Below are positions 17,444 through 25,389 of a stretch of 39,131 nt of DNA, in pieces (positions within the stretch are counted from its first letter, which is position 1; each line of letters starts with the position of its first letter). The position numbers were made by a program, and so were the translations under genes. The stretch lies in the NCBI RefSeq assembly GCF_026239735.1, contig NZ_JAPIVT010000031.1, positions 1 to 39,131 of the forward strand. Direction: 5' to 3'. The stretch comes from Pedobacter sp. MC2016-05. GTDB lineage: Bacteria > Bacteroidota > Bacteroidia > Sphingobacteriales > Sphingobacteriaceae. The notes under the pieces are model-generated. The model was not told where the DNA came from. It worked only from the letters and a program-made list of their open reading frames with translations, and ran no database searches.

Positions 17444-17483
17444 TCTAAACAAAAAAAAGCCCATCTTTCGATGAGCTTTTAAT
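17444..17483 (-). terminator. Repeated terminator hairpin, second copy
   Basis: On the minus strand AAAAGCTCATC, GAAA and GATGGGCTTTT form the same stem-loop as at 7372-7397, here followed by an unbroken T8, which makes it a strong intrinsic terminator. It lies about 510 bp downstream of the broken GH130 gene and upstream of the broken AraC gene. No gene is seen in the rest of 17350-17995. Confidence 0.6.
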
Positions 17484-17995
17484 CAGTATAGTCAACCGTA
17501 CGTAAATCTAACTTCCATACTGATTTTGAAGACACGATTCACAGAATAGAGGCTTGTCATAAAAAATATGGAGATGAAAATTTGTATCTGTAGCCCTATA
17601 GGTGGACAAACCAGAGTGGATTGACCCCATGCAACCGGAAATATTGTTACTATCAATTCTCGATTGTTAGTATGTTAGTGAATTAGCGAGAGGTTTAATC
17701 ATGTCGGTTTATTCACGTTATATCCAATGTGTTATAAATGCTCCGCTAGTTGCAATTTCTGCAATACCATCCGATAAGGAAATGACTGTCATAAACTAAT
17801 TAGATGCTCTTAGTGAAGTTATGTTTTCTAACAGATGATTATTTCCGTCCTTAACCCCTAACCAACTTTTGAACGCTAATGCTCTAAATATCATCAAGCT
17901 TAGGAGATCTTTTTAAGCATTTCATGTACCCCAAACGCCGACAAACTATGCTTTTGCTGAGGTTAGCAAAGTGTTAGAAAATGATCATTATCATC

Positions 17996-19017
17996 CTATC
18001 CATGCGCCAATAATTCTCGAATCAATGCTGTTAAGCTAACTGAAGCGCATGCGATGCATTCATCTGCAGCACCATAATAGATGTAAAGACGGTCTCCAAA
18101 GGATGCAGTTCCCGAAGGAAAGCAGACGTTATTGACTTTGCCGGATTTTTCCCACTCCTCCCCAGGACTAAAAAGGGGGTAGGGTAATCAGGAAATTTCC
18201 TTTCCTGGGTTTTCCAGATCAAAAAGTGCGGCACAGGCACAGTAAACATAACCACTCGGAGTATCATGCACGCTGTGATAAATTATAATCCACCCTTTTT
18301 CCGTTTCAATAGGAGGGCACCCACCACCTACATAACATACCTCATGGTCCAACTTTGGTGACAACATAATATGCCTTTCAAAATTTTGGAGATAATTTTC
18401 CCAAAATGATGCATTCAGCTCGGAAAGGCTCTCCACCGATGCAATCTGGATATCAGGCTTGATCCGGTGGAGAATATAAAACCCGTTGATTCTTAGGGGA
18501 AAAAAATGAGGTCTTTGTCCCAAATCAGAAGCCGGGTTTCGTTAATGTGTTCTAATTTATCATGTGCAAACCTAGAATATTTATCATTAATACTTCCAGA
18601 GCATTCTGCAAGTTTTCGAAATTCAGCAAATGATAGTTGAGGAACAATTATTCCACCTCTTTTAAAAACTTTTAAATCATTAGAGGTCGCTAATGCACCC
18701 AATGCATTGTACCCGTCATATGCAGTATATGTCAACAGGTATTGGCGTTCTATCTGGACAATTCTCAGATCTTCAATCCCTTTGTCTTCAGTCATTCCAA
18801 AAGGGGTGAGCAAGGGAGTTTGAGATCTCCACACCACCCTTGTAGGGCCCTTAAGCTTGCAGAAACCGATCGTGGAAATATTGTCTTCACCAAAGGCCCT
18901 GTAAAACATATACACCTCTTCCCGTGATCGGATCGTCGCGGGATTAAGAATACCCTTGTTTTCAAACTGGCAATCCGTCTTTTCAAGGATAATACCTTCT
19001 TTATCTACTTCAATCAA
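17996..19017 (-). pseudogene. GH130 glycoside phosphorylase-like gene, frameshift plus nonsense
   Basis: The minus strand from 19017 to 17996 encodes one GH130-type five-bladed propeller of about 338 residues in three pieces. Piece one carries KGILNPATIRSREEVYMFYR, GIEDLRIV and YLLTYTAYDGYNALGALATS. The frame is lost in a T7 run (plus strand A7, 18500-18506) by one missing base. Piece two resumes with FFPLRINGFYILHRIKPD and GGGCPPIETEKGWIIIYHSV. A TGA at 18188-18190 then interrupts it, but the same frame continues with LPYPLFSPGEEWEKSGKVNN and LYIYYGAADECIACASVSL to the natural stop at 17996. The only start is a TTG, and the usual EDPR motif reads EDLR. Intact relatives act on beta-mannosides or similar oligosaccharides. 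Confidence 0.85.
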
Positions 19018-19130
19018 AATCTTAAGTTACTTAATTGGCTAAGCCCATACTTCAAAATATCTTATTGGTAAATAATTCATCACTTGGCGTCATGATCATT
19101 AGTTCTTGTATAATGAATTCTTAACTACCG

Positions 19131-20126
19131 CTACTGACCTGAAAGTTTCTCTTCTTTTTTCTTTTGTCGTTCCTGAGCTTTAAAAAATCCCCTGAAAAAA
19201 AAGTTATGTTTCAAAGCCTCCATATTTTGGTTAAAACCATCTGTTCCTTTTTGCAGGTTATCCATGGTTTGTCTTACATTTCTTGCCATCACTGAATCTT
19301 TGAGTATAGTATTTACCGTATTATTGCCATGATTCAAGTCATAATTCATGGATTTGACTATCGCATTGAGCTCCAGGCTCATAGCATTCGCATTTGTTGT
19401 CGCCATCTTGGTCTGCTGAACGGCGTTTTTAAGATCAGCAGAAATACTGGTGTCGGTTAGCAGAAGACCTGCAGCTCCTTTACCATTCCGGATATCCTTG
19501 ACAATGTGGTTAAGATCTAGACTAAGGTCTTGGGCATATTTGGTCGTCGTATAAATATTAAGCAAAGATGCCTTTAAGCTTTCACCGATTGTCTCATCGT
19601 TTATCAGTTTCAATATCGCGCTGCTATCCACCTTCATTACCGTCCCTTTCAATACTTCTGAAATGGTAGCTACGTTGTTATTGGTTTGGGAGAGCTTATC
19701 TATAATTTCATCCATATTGGCCATATTCTTTGCCTGAAGAACATCGCCCTCTTCCACTTTTGCGCTCGTACCTGTCATTGGACTGATATTAATCACTTTA
19801 TTTCCCATCAGCCCTTCGGTTCCGATGCTCGCCAGCGCATTCTTTCCAATAAAGTCCTTTACCTTATCGTTTATTTGCATGGTAACCTCAATCGTGCTGT
19901 CATTTAAAAGCGCAATGTCTTTAACGGTTCCCGCCTGGAAACCGGAGAACAAGACATTGTTTCCTGTAGTCAAACCATTTAAATTCGAGAATTTCGCTTT
20001 GAGCTGGAATTCATTACCGAATAGATTTTTGTTCTTACCGATGATGAAAAGTGCCAGGATCATCAATATCAAACCTGCCAGCACGAATGCTCCAAGCTTA
20101 ACGCTGTTTATTTTTTCATTTGCCAT
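19131..20126 (-). CDS. mlaD: MlaD/MCE-family lipid-transport substrate-binding protein
   Basis: This encodes 331 aa. A single N-terminal membrane helix (residues 11-28, GAFVLAGLILMILALFII) is followed by an MCE domain (residues about 38-118: LKAKFSNLNGLTTGNNVLFS, VKDIALLNDSTIEVTMQI), then a long coiled-coil helical tail. MCE proteins form periplasmic hexamers that carry phospholipids between the membranes. It is the third gene of the mlaEFD-like operon and starts 12 bp after the ATPase gene. The family is firm; transport direction and partners are not shown. Confidence 0.93.
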   Translation of the reverse strand: MANEKINSVKLGAFVLAGLILMILALFIIGKNKNLFGNEFQLKAKFSNLNGLTTGNNVLFSGFQAGTVKDIALLNDSTIEVTMQINDKVKDFIGKNALASIGTEGLMGNKVINISPMTGTSAKVEEGDVLQAKNMANMDEIIDKLSQTNNNVATISEVLKGTVMKVDSSAILKLINDETIGESLKASLLNIYTTTKYAQDLSLDLNHIVKDIRNGKGAAGLLLTDTSISADLKNAVQQTKMATTNANAMSLELNAIVKSMNYDLNHGNNTVNTILKDSVMARNVRQTMDNLQKGTDGFNQNMEALKHNFFFRGFFKAQERQKKKEEKLSGQ

Positions 20127-20138
20127 GTTCTTTTTTCT

Positions 20139-20882
20139 TTAATCAAAAAACTGTTTAATATTTTTATCTGTTGAATTTGACAGTTCTTCATAACTGCCCT
20201 CTGCATAATTTTTCCCCTCAAGTAATAATACTATCACATCAGCAGTTTTTTTTACGCAGTTCATATCATGAGAGATGATGATGGAGGAAGTATGATTTTT
20301 TGCTTGCAGTTTCATAATCAGGTTTTCGATCTCTCTTGAGGTCACCGGATCAAGACCAGTCGTTGGCTCATCATATAAAATTACCTCCGGCCGCAAAATC
20401 ATTGTTCTGGCCAGAGCAACCCTTTTGAGCATACCGCCGGAAAGTTCTGAAGGCATCATATCCAAAGTATGCAGGAGATCCACATTTTCAAGCGCTTCCG
20501 AAACCAGTCTGTCTACTTCCTCGCGGGTGATGTCAACCCAGTGCCTGAGCAGGGGAAACTCTAGATTTTCTCTGATCGTCATTGAATCGTATAAAGCATT
20601 GCTTTGAAATAAGAAGCCAATTTTAGTTCGCATCTCATCCAGCTCATCTTCAGATAAAGAAGTAATGTTGGCTTCATTGACGAAGATGCTTCCGCTTTCC
20701 GGCATCAGCAGCCCGATAATGCATTTGATCAATACAGATTTGCCAGACCCGGATTTGCCCAGGATAACCACATTGGTTCCACGCTTGACCGATAAATTAA
20801 ACCCATCTAAGATTACTTTTTTACCAAAAGACTTACTAAGGTCCTTAATCTCTATAATGGCACTATTGCTTGCTGAATCCAT
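20139..20882 (-). CDS. mlaF: ABC transporter ATP-binding protein, MlaF type
   Basis: This encodes 247 aa. Walker A is GKSGSGKS (about residues 38-45), the Q-loop is FLFQS, the signature is LSGGMLKR, Walker B is VILYDEPTTGLDP, and the switch His is in IISHD. The SGGMxxR signature and short length are typical of MlaF/Ttg2A ATPases that energise MCE lipid transport. It lies 5 bp after the permease stop, so it is in the same operon. It acts on the cytoplasmic face of the inner membrane. Confidence 0.95.
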   Translation of the reverse strand: MDSASNSAIIEIKDLSKSFGKKVILDGFNLSVKRGTNVVILGKSGSGKSVLIKCIIGLLMPESGSIFVNEANITSLSEDELDEMRTKIGFLFQSNALYDSMTIRENLEFPLLRHWVDITREEVDRLVSEALENVDLLHTLDMMPSELSGGMLKRVALARTMILRPEVILYDEPTTGLDPVTSREIENLIMKLQAKNHTSSIIISHDMNCVKKTADVIVLLLEGKNYAEGSYEELSNSTDKNIKQFFD

Positions 20883-20887
20883 ATATC

Positions 20888-21658
20888 TTAGTTTAATCCC
20901 AGTAATTCAGTGATCTGCACTGCAAGTAAATCAATGACGAATATCATCACGGAGGACAGTACTACAGCTGAGTTGGCTGAAATGCCCACACCCTGGGTGC
21001 CCTTGGTTGAACTGAATCCCTTATAGCATCCTACTATACCTACCGCAAAACCAAAAAATAATGTTTTCACAATTGCAGGCAGCACATCACTAAAATCCAG
21101 GCTGTTGAATACCTGAAGAAAGAACAGGTCGATACTGGTCACAGATCTGATATTGACCCCGAGGTAGGCGCCAAATAAGGATATGCCGTCACCAAGTATG
21201 GTGAGCAGGGGAAGCATTAATGTTGTCGCCAGTACTCTGGTTGCCACCAGATATTTGTAAGGCTTGATACCACTCACAGTCATCGCATCAATTTGCTCAG
21301 TAACTTTCATCGATCCCAATTCAGCCCCAATGCTACTACCAATTTTTCCTGCGAAAATCAGCGCTGTGATCACTGGGCCAATTTCACGCACAATTGCCAG
21401 TCCTACCATTACCGGAAGTTGAGATTCTACTCCATAATCCACCAAAGAAGGCCGAAGTTGCATCGTGAGAACCAGCCCCATGATAAATGAGGTCAAACCA
21501 ACCAGTGGAAATGATAGGTAGCCTATCTTATAGCACTGATTGATGAGTTCACGGTTTTCATAACGCGGCCGCATGCCGACAGAAAAGAACCGACCAGTAA
21601 AGCTGGCGACTTCTCCGGTTTCATGCAGGAAACTTTTGAAACGAAGGAATAACTTCAT
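20888..21658 (-). CDS. mlaE: ABC transporter permease, MlaE type
   Basis: This encodes 256 aa with five to six hydrophobic segments. The MlaE family blocks are present: GLTSFIMGLVLTMQLRP, IVREIGPVITALIFAGKIGS and GAELGSMKVTEQIDAMTVSG. It is the first gene of the mlaEFD-like operon. A TAACTTTG promoter element lies just before its ATG, with dyad half-sites and full dyads of the island-wide TGAY-N4-RTCA type upstream. No mlaB or mlaC gene follows, as is common outside Proteobacteria. Confidence 0.95.
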   Translation of the reverse strand: MKLFLRFKSFLHETGEVASFTGRFFSVGMRPRYENRELINQCYKIGYLSFPLVGLTSFIMGLVLTMQLRPSLVDYGVESQLPVMVGLAIVREIGPVITALIFAGKIGSSIGAELGSMKVTEQIDAMTVSGIKPYKYLVATRVLATTLMLPLLTILGDGISLFGAYLGVNIRSVTSIDLFFLQVFNSLDFSDVLPAIVKTLFFGFAVGIVGCYKGFSSTKGTQGVGISANSAVVLSSVMIFVIDLLAVQITELLGLN

Positions 21659-21663
21659 AGCCG

Positions 21664-21706
21664 CAAAGTTAATGGCTCCTAAGAAGCGAGACCATGATCC
21701 GAGGCT
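21664..21706 (-). promoter_or_regulatory. mlaE promoter: half-dyad and -7 element
   Basis: On the minus strand the element TAACTTTG (21671-21664) is a perfect TAnnTTTG match whose inferred start falls at or just before the mlaE ATG. The 12-mer 23 bp upstream (21706-21695) reads AGCCTCGGATCA: it keeps the proximal ATCA half (continuing ATCATGG) but not the distal half. Confidence 0.6.
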
Positions 21707-21715
21707 TTGAAGCAG

Positions 21716-21749
21716 TGATTTGCATCAAATATTTGAGTGATGCTTGTCA
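21716..21749. promoter_or_regulatory. Two full TGA-N6-TCA dyads upstream of mlaE
   Basis: TGATTTGCATCA (21716-21727) and TGATGCTTGTCA (21738-21749) are centred 22 bp apart. The first is 21 bp from the half-dyad of the mlaE promoter, so three sites follow at about two helical turns each. They lie in the divergent region between mlaE and the USP-1 gene. Confidence 0.6.
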
Positions 21750-21804
21750 TGTAAATTCGTTGAACACTCGCTTTATTCGGTGTAGCTTAAGTTCACGCTC
21801 GATG

Positions 21805-21824
21805 ATGGACTATGCTTAGTCCAT
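21805..21824. other. Perfect inverted repeat ATGGACTA/TAGTCCAT
   Basis: Eight-base arms around TGCT are followed by TTTTTAT on the plus strand, like a small terminator. No plus-strand gene precedes it, and it lies upstream of the inferred USP-1 start point, so an operator or an antitermination barrier between the divergent units is equally possible. Confidence 0.35.
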
Positions 21825-21870
21825 TTTTATATTTTTGCGGAAATCGTAAATCCAGCATCATGGATCGTAT

Positions 21871-21913
21871 TGATTGTCGTCATGGGATATTCATCCGCTT
21901 TTTTCAAACTTTG
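21871..21913 (+). promoter_or_regulatory. USP-1 promoter: full dyad and -7 element
   Basis: The dyad TGATTGTCGTCA (21871-21882, within TTGATTGTCGTCATGG) is followed after 23 bp by AAACTTTG (21906-21913). The fumC promoter has a nearly identical 16-mer at the same spacing. The inferred start point near 21918 places the dyad centre at about -41.5. Confidence 0.7.
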
Positions 21914-21931
21914 TCCTAAATAACTGATACC

Positions 21932-22804
21932 ATGAAAACATTACTTGTAGCAACCGATTTCTCGGAGAACGCCAATCAGGCAGCGGATTATGCCTGCAAA
22001 TTTGCCGGACAGTTGTGCTCCAATGTGCAGCTTATTCATGCATCATCTATAGACACTGATTCACCTTTACAGGTCATATGGCCAATAGAAGATCAGGAAA
22101 CGATGATTGCCCGGAATGATGCACAGTTGGAAACCTTTTCCGCAAAATTGCGTGATAGTGTGGCCGCATCCAGCGGACCAGATGGTTATGTTCCTGCAAT
22201 CCGGGTCCGATCAGCCGCTGGAGAAATTGGTGATTTGATTCGAGAAACCGTTCAACTCGAAGATATAGCAATGGTCATCCTCGGCCTATCAGGGAATGGT
22301 GACCTGAAAAGGTTGATACAGGGCAGTTGTAGCCGAGACAGCATCGATTTTGCAGAGTATCCGCTGATGCTGATCCCGAAAAATGTCAAATTTGCGCCGG
22401 TGAAAAAAATCGCCTTCGCAACGGATTTAAGCATAAGTGATATGGAAATCATCCAATTGCTCGCATTACTGGCTGCAAAATTAAATGCCGAACTACTAAT
22501 CGTTCATGTGATCGGCAATCGTGAAGGTCAACAATTGACCCAACGTATTGATACGTTTATGAAAGAATTAAAATCCAGGGTTAATTTTAACCAAATGTAT
22601 TATGAGAATGTATATCAGTCCAAGTTGGAGGACGGTTTAAACTGGCTTAGCGACCACGGGGGCACGAACATAGTCGCAGTTATACACCGTAAACACAGTT
22701 CAACATCAAATGTATTGCATAGCAGCCACGCGCAAAAAATGGCCAGGCATACCAATCTTCCCCTGATTGTCATCCCTGAAGGATATAAAGGGATGCTGTT
22801 TTAG
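21932..22804 (+). CDS. Universal stress protein, tandem UspA domains (USP-1)
   Basis: This encodes 290 aa made of two UspA folds (residues 1-148 and 152-285). The first begins MKTLLVATDFSENANQAADY and ends with GLSGNGDLKRLIQGS, a complete G-2x-G-9x-G(S/T) nucleotide-binding motif, so this domain may bind ATP. The second starts KKIAFATDLSISDMEIIQL and has lost the motif. USPs of this type in low-oxygen regulons such as DosR act in survival under energy limitation; the exact role here is unknown. It is divergent from mlaE and convergent with the REC-CRP gene. Confidence 0.93.
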   Translation: MKTLLVATDFSENANQAADYACKFAGQLCSNVQLIHASSIDTDSPLQVIWPIEDQETMIARNDAQLETFSAKLRDSVAASSGPDGYVPAIRVRSAAGEIGDLIRETVQLEDIAMVILGLSGNGDLKRLIQGSCSRDSIDFAEYPLMLIPKNVKFAPVKKIAFATDLSISDMEIIQLLALLAAKLNAELLIVHVIGNREGQQLTQRIDTFMKELKSRVNFNQMYYENVYQSKLEDGLNWLSDHGGTNIVAVIHRKHSSTSNVLHSSHAQKMARHTNLPLIVIPEGYKGMLF

Positions 22805-22875
22805 CACGGCCAGAATTCAAATAAATAATATAGGCAATGATGATATCTATCAGAATTTAAACTTTGCCTTGGATA

Positions 22876-23928
22876 TTAGTTTTTCATCTTCAACAGCCCT
22901 TCACGGTTCAGTAGGGTAATTTTCGTCCCATCCCGGTCAATGAGCTGTTCATCTTTAAAATCAGATAGCGTACGGCTTACCGTTTCGGTGGCCATACAGG
23001 CCATTGCGGCAAGATCTTCTCTGGAAATGTTAATCAGGTTATCGTCTTCCCTAACCTGTCCGTAGAGCCTGAGCAATGTGGCTGCCATTTTTTTCCTGAC
23101 TGAGTAGTAGGCCAGTTCCAAAAGTTGATCTTCCTTTGCCCTGTTATCTTTGGAAAGTAAATGAATAAACTTTCTTGCCACCTCAGGATATAAGTTGAGT
23201 ACGGTCTCCATCTGCTCTAATGGTATTAAACAGATTTTGCTATCCTCCAAAGCCGTGGCCGTATCCGCATAAGTGCTGTCACTCAATACCGCATTGATTC
23301 CCAGATAGTCTCCCTGAATATAGATTCCGGTCATCAGTTCCCTACCGTCTTTTGCCAGCTTGATGGTTTTGACCTTCCCTTGCGTGACCAGATATAGTCC
23401 CTTTCCATGATCATCCTCATAGTAGATGACCTGGTTCTTTTTAAAATCCCGGCTCTTCTTTTCTTCTATGATTTTGTTGAATTCTGCCAGTCCATCTGTT
23501 TTTTCGACAAGAACTTTAAAAGCTTCAGTGTTATTGAGGTGCGATTGGTCGCTTAATGCTTTTTTTCTTAAACGGATATCAATTGCGTTCAACAATTCCA
23601 TATCATCAAAAGGTTTGACCAGATAATCATCTGCCCCCAATTCCATGCCTTTTCTTAAATCTGCATGTTCAGCTTTGGCAGTTAAAAAAATAAAGGGGAT
23701 ACCCGTGGTCTGCTCATGTCTGTTAAGCATATATAGCACTCCGTAACCGTCCAGCTCAGGCATCATGATATCACAAAGAATGATGTCAGGCGTATGTTTA
23801 ATTGCCAGGTCAACACCCAGTTTACCGTTTTCAGCCTGAAATACCGTATACCGCGCCATCTCCAGAATTTCAACCAGATTTTCACGGATCTCATCGTGGT
23901 CTTCAATTATCAATACTTTTTTACTCAT
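22876..23928 (-). CDS. Response regulator fused to a CRP/FNR-type transcription factor
   Basis: This encodes 350 aa. Residues 1-120 are a receiver domain with acidic E9/D10, phospho-acceptor Asp53 (ILCDIMMPELDG), Thr83 and Lys105 (YLVKP). Residues about 150-255 form a cyclic-nucleotide-binding-like barrel (DDHGKGLYLVTQGKVKTIKL, ELMTGIYIQGDYLG). Residues 265-345 are a Crp-type helix-turn-helix (ISREDLAAMACMATETVSRT). The FNR iron-sulphur cysteine cluster is absent, so input probably comes by phosphorylation rather than a cluster. It overlaps the kinase gene by 8 bp, so the two form a pair. It is the prime candidate to bind the TGAY-N4-RTCA dyads of the island. Confidence 0.93.
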   Translation of the reverse strand: MSKKVLIIEDHDEIRENLVEILEMARYTVFQAENGKLGVDLAIKHTPDIILCDIMMPELDGYGVLYMLNRHEQTTGIPFIFLTAKAEHADLRKGMELGADDYLVKPFDDMELLNAIDIRLRKKALSDQSHLNNTEAFKVLVEKTDGLAEFNKIIEEKKSRDFKKNQVIYYEDDHGKGLYLVTQGKVKTIKLAKDGRELMTGIYIQGDYLGINAVLSDSTYADTATALEDSKICLIPLEQMETVLNLYPEVARKFIHLLSKDNRAKEDQLLELAYYSVRKKMAATLLRLYGQVREDDNLINISREDLAAMACMATETVSRTLSDFKDEQLIDRDGTKITLLNREGLLKMKN

Positions 23929-25120
23929 GGTTACTTTTTTTCGGGAAGGTTAGTGTAAATAGCGTACCCCTGTTAACTCTGCTTTTAAAACTGACATGAC
24001 CATTCATTAGTCCGGTATATCTTGACAAAATGCTCAAGCCAAGTCCGTTTCCTGAAATATTGCCGGTATTGTGCGCCCTAAAGAATGCCTCGAATAAATG
24101 CTTGTGGTCGCTCTCCGGTATCCCGATTCCATTGTCGCAAACCCTAATGGTGCAATTGTGTTCATTTATTTTCGTGTAGAATTGTATTTCACTTTCCTCC
24201 CCTGAATACTTGATGGCATTGTCTATCAGGATGATGATACAGTTTTTCAAAAGGTTCTGATCGAGCGTGATCTTCTGGATTGTACCTCTGTGTTTGAAAA
24301 CAATCTGCTGTTTGCCACGCAGGACAACCTGCATCTCCCCGGTGATTTCCTCTGCCATTTCAGCAAGATTAAAGTGGCTTAAACTTGGTTTGACCATGCC
24401 ACTATCCAATTTCTCCAGGGATAAAAAGTCATTTAAGATTGCTGTAATGTTCAGCACTGCATCTTTGATCTTAACAACATGCTTTCCTATATTCTTTTGG
24501 TCGAGTGATTCGGCATAACGTTCAATCAGGGATGCTGATAGTTGGACCAAACTCAACGGTGTCCTGAATTCATGGGAGGCAATAGAGACAAAACGGCTTT
24601 TTAGCTGGCCAAGTTCCTTTTCCTTACTCAGTGACTGGTTGAGCTCGATTTGGGTCTTTTGAAGGTCACTTACACTGGTTCTCAAGGAGTGCGTGCGTTC
24701 CTCAACCTGAACTTCCAGTTGTGCTGCATAATCCTGTAGCTTCCCTTCGGCTTCTTTTTCCCGCGTCAGGTCGTGAATGAACCCTGCGTAAATCACGCGG
24801 CCAGAATATTTAACTTCGCTTACACCCAGACGAAATGGGAAAAAACTACCGTTTTTTTTCATGCCGATAAGCTCCCTGCCAATCCCAATAATATTCGCTT
24901 TTCCTGTTTTGCGGTAATCAAAGAGGTAACGGTCATGATAAGACCGATCGGGTTGGGGCATCAGCTTTGATATGTTATGGCCAATTACCTCCTCAGACGC
25001 ATAATCAAAGAGCTTGCAAGCTGCCGGATTAATGGATTCTACGATACCCCGTTCATCAATAGTGATCAGTCCGTCTATTGCATTGTCAATAATTGCCTTC
25101 AGCAATACGGCGTTTTCCAT
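23921..25120 (-). CDS. PAS-domain histidine kinase, FixL-like
   Basis: From the ATG at 25120 this gives 399 aa; a TTG at 25159 would add 13 residues. Residues about 5-120 are a PAS domain very like that of FixL (GLITIDERGIVESINPAACK, SKLMPQPDRSYHDRY, IIGIGRE). The His of YHDRY (62 in this numbering) and the Arg of GIGR (82) are 20 residues apart, as are haem-ligand H200 and sensing R220 of Bradyrhizobium FixL. The kinase core follows a coiled-coil linker: H-box SHEFRTPL (His183), N-box LIDNAIKY, G1 DNGIGIP, G2 GNGLGLSI. No membrane helix is seen, so it is a soluble sensor. Haem binding is inferred, not proven. Confidence 0.92.
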   Translation of the reverse strand: MENAVLLKAIIDNAIDGLITIDERGIVESINPAACKLFDYASEEVIGHNISKLMPQPDRSYHDRYLFDYRKTGKANIIGIGRELIGMKKNGSFFPFRLGVSEVKYSGRVIYAGFIHDLTREKEAEGKLQDYAAQLEVQVEERTHSLRTSVSDLQKTQIELNQSLSKEKELGQLKSRFVSIASHEFRTPLSLVQLSASLIERYAESLDQKNIGKHVVKIKDAVLNITAILNDFLSLEKLDSGMVKPSLSHFNLAEMAEEITGEMQVVLRGKQQIVFKHRGTIQKITLDQNLLKNCIIILIDNAIKYSGEESEIQFYTKINEHNCTIRVCDNGIGIPESDHKHLFEAFFRAHNTGNISGNGLGLSILSRYTGLMNGHVSFKSRVNRGTLFTLTFPKKSNHE

Positions 25121-25194
25121 AAATAATTGATTTACAGCTAAATGTTCTATCTGTATCAATAGAACCCTTTCATGGTGGGATTGTTTCGATTTAA

Positions 25195-25226
25195 TTCTTT
25201 TCAGGAATATTTCTTTTCAGGAATAT
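25195..25226. repeat. Perfect 16-bp tandem duplication upstream of the kinase gene
   Basis: TTCTTTTCAGGAATAT occurs twice without a gap (25195-25210 and 25211-25226), 75 bp upstream of the chosen kinase start. It could be a binding-site pair for the kinase promoter or a recent slippage duplication. Confidence 0.6.
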
Positions 25227-25276
25227 TACGAAATGCCAAGGTAGTCATTCAAGAATGAAATTTACGTTGCGAATGA

Positions 25277-25341
25277 TGATAAGCATCACCAAATCCGGCC
25301 GGGGCCATCATTCCATAGCACCCGGGTTCAGGGTACTTTTG
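25277..25341 (+). promoter_or_regulatory. ATPase promoter: full dyad, half-dyad and -7 element
   Basis: TACTTTTG (25334-25341) is a perfect TAnnTTTG element. The 12-mer 23 bp upstream (25299-25310) keeps only the proximal ATCA half. A full palindrome TGATAAGCATCA lies at 25277-25288, 22 bp upstream of the half-site centre, as at mlaE. A further dyad CATCAT-N4-ATGATG (25352-25367) lies in the inferred leader. Confidence 0.6.
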
Positions 25342-25389
25342 CTTAAAGTAACATCATGCCAATGATGGCAATGACTATAATATAAAAAT

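Noticed and set aside
17982..17993. TGATCATTATCA, a further match to the island dyad
   Set aside because: It lies at the 3' end of the broken GH130 gene, and neither strand has an nAnnTTTG element 23 bp away or a suitable downstream gene. A few chance matches are expected in a window of this size.
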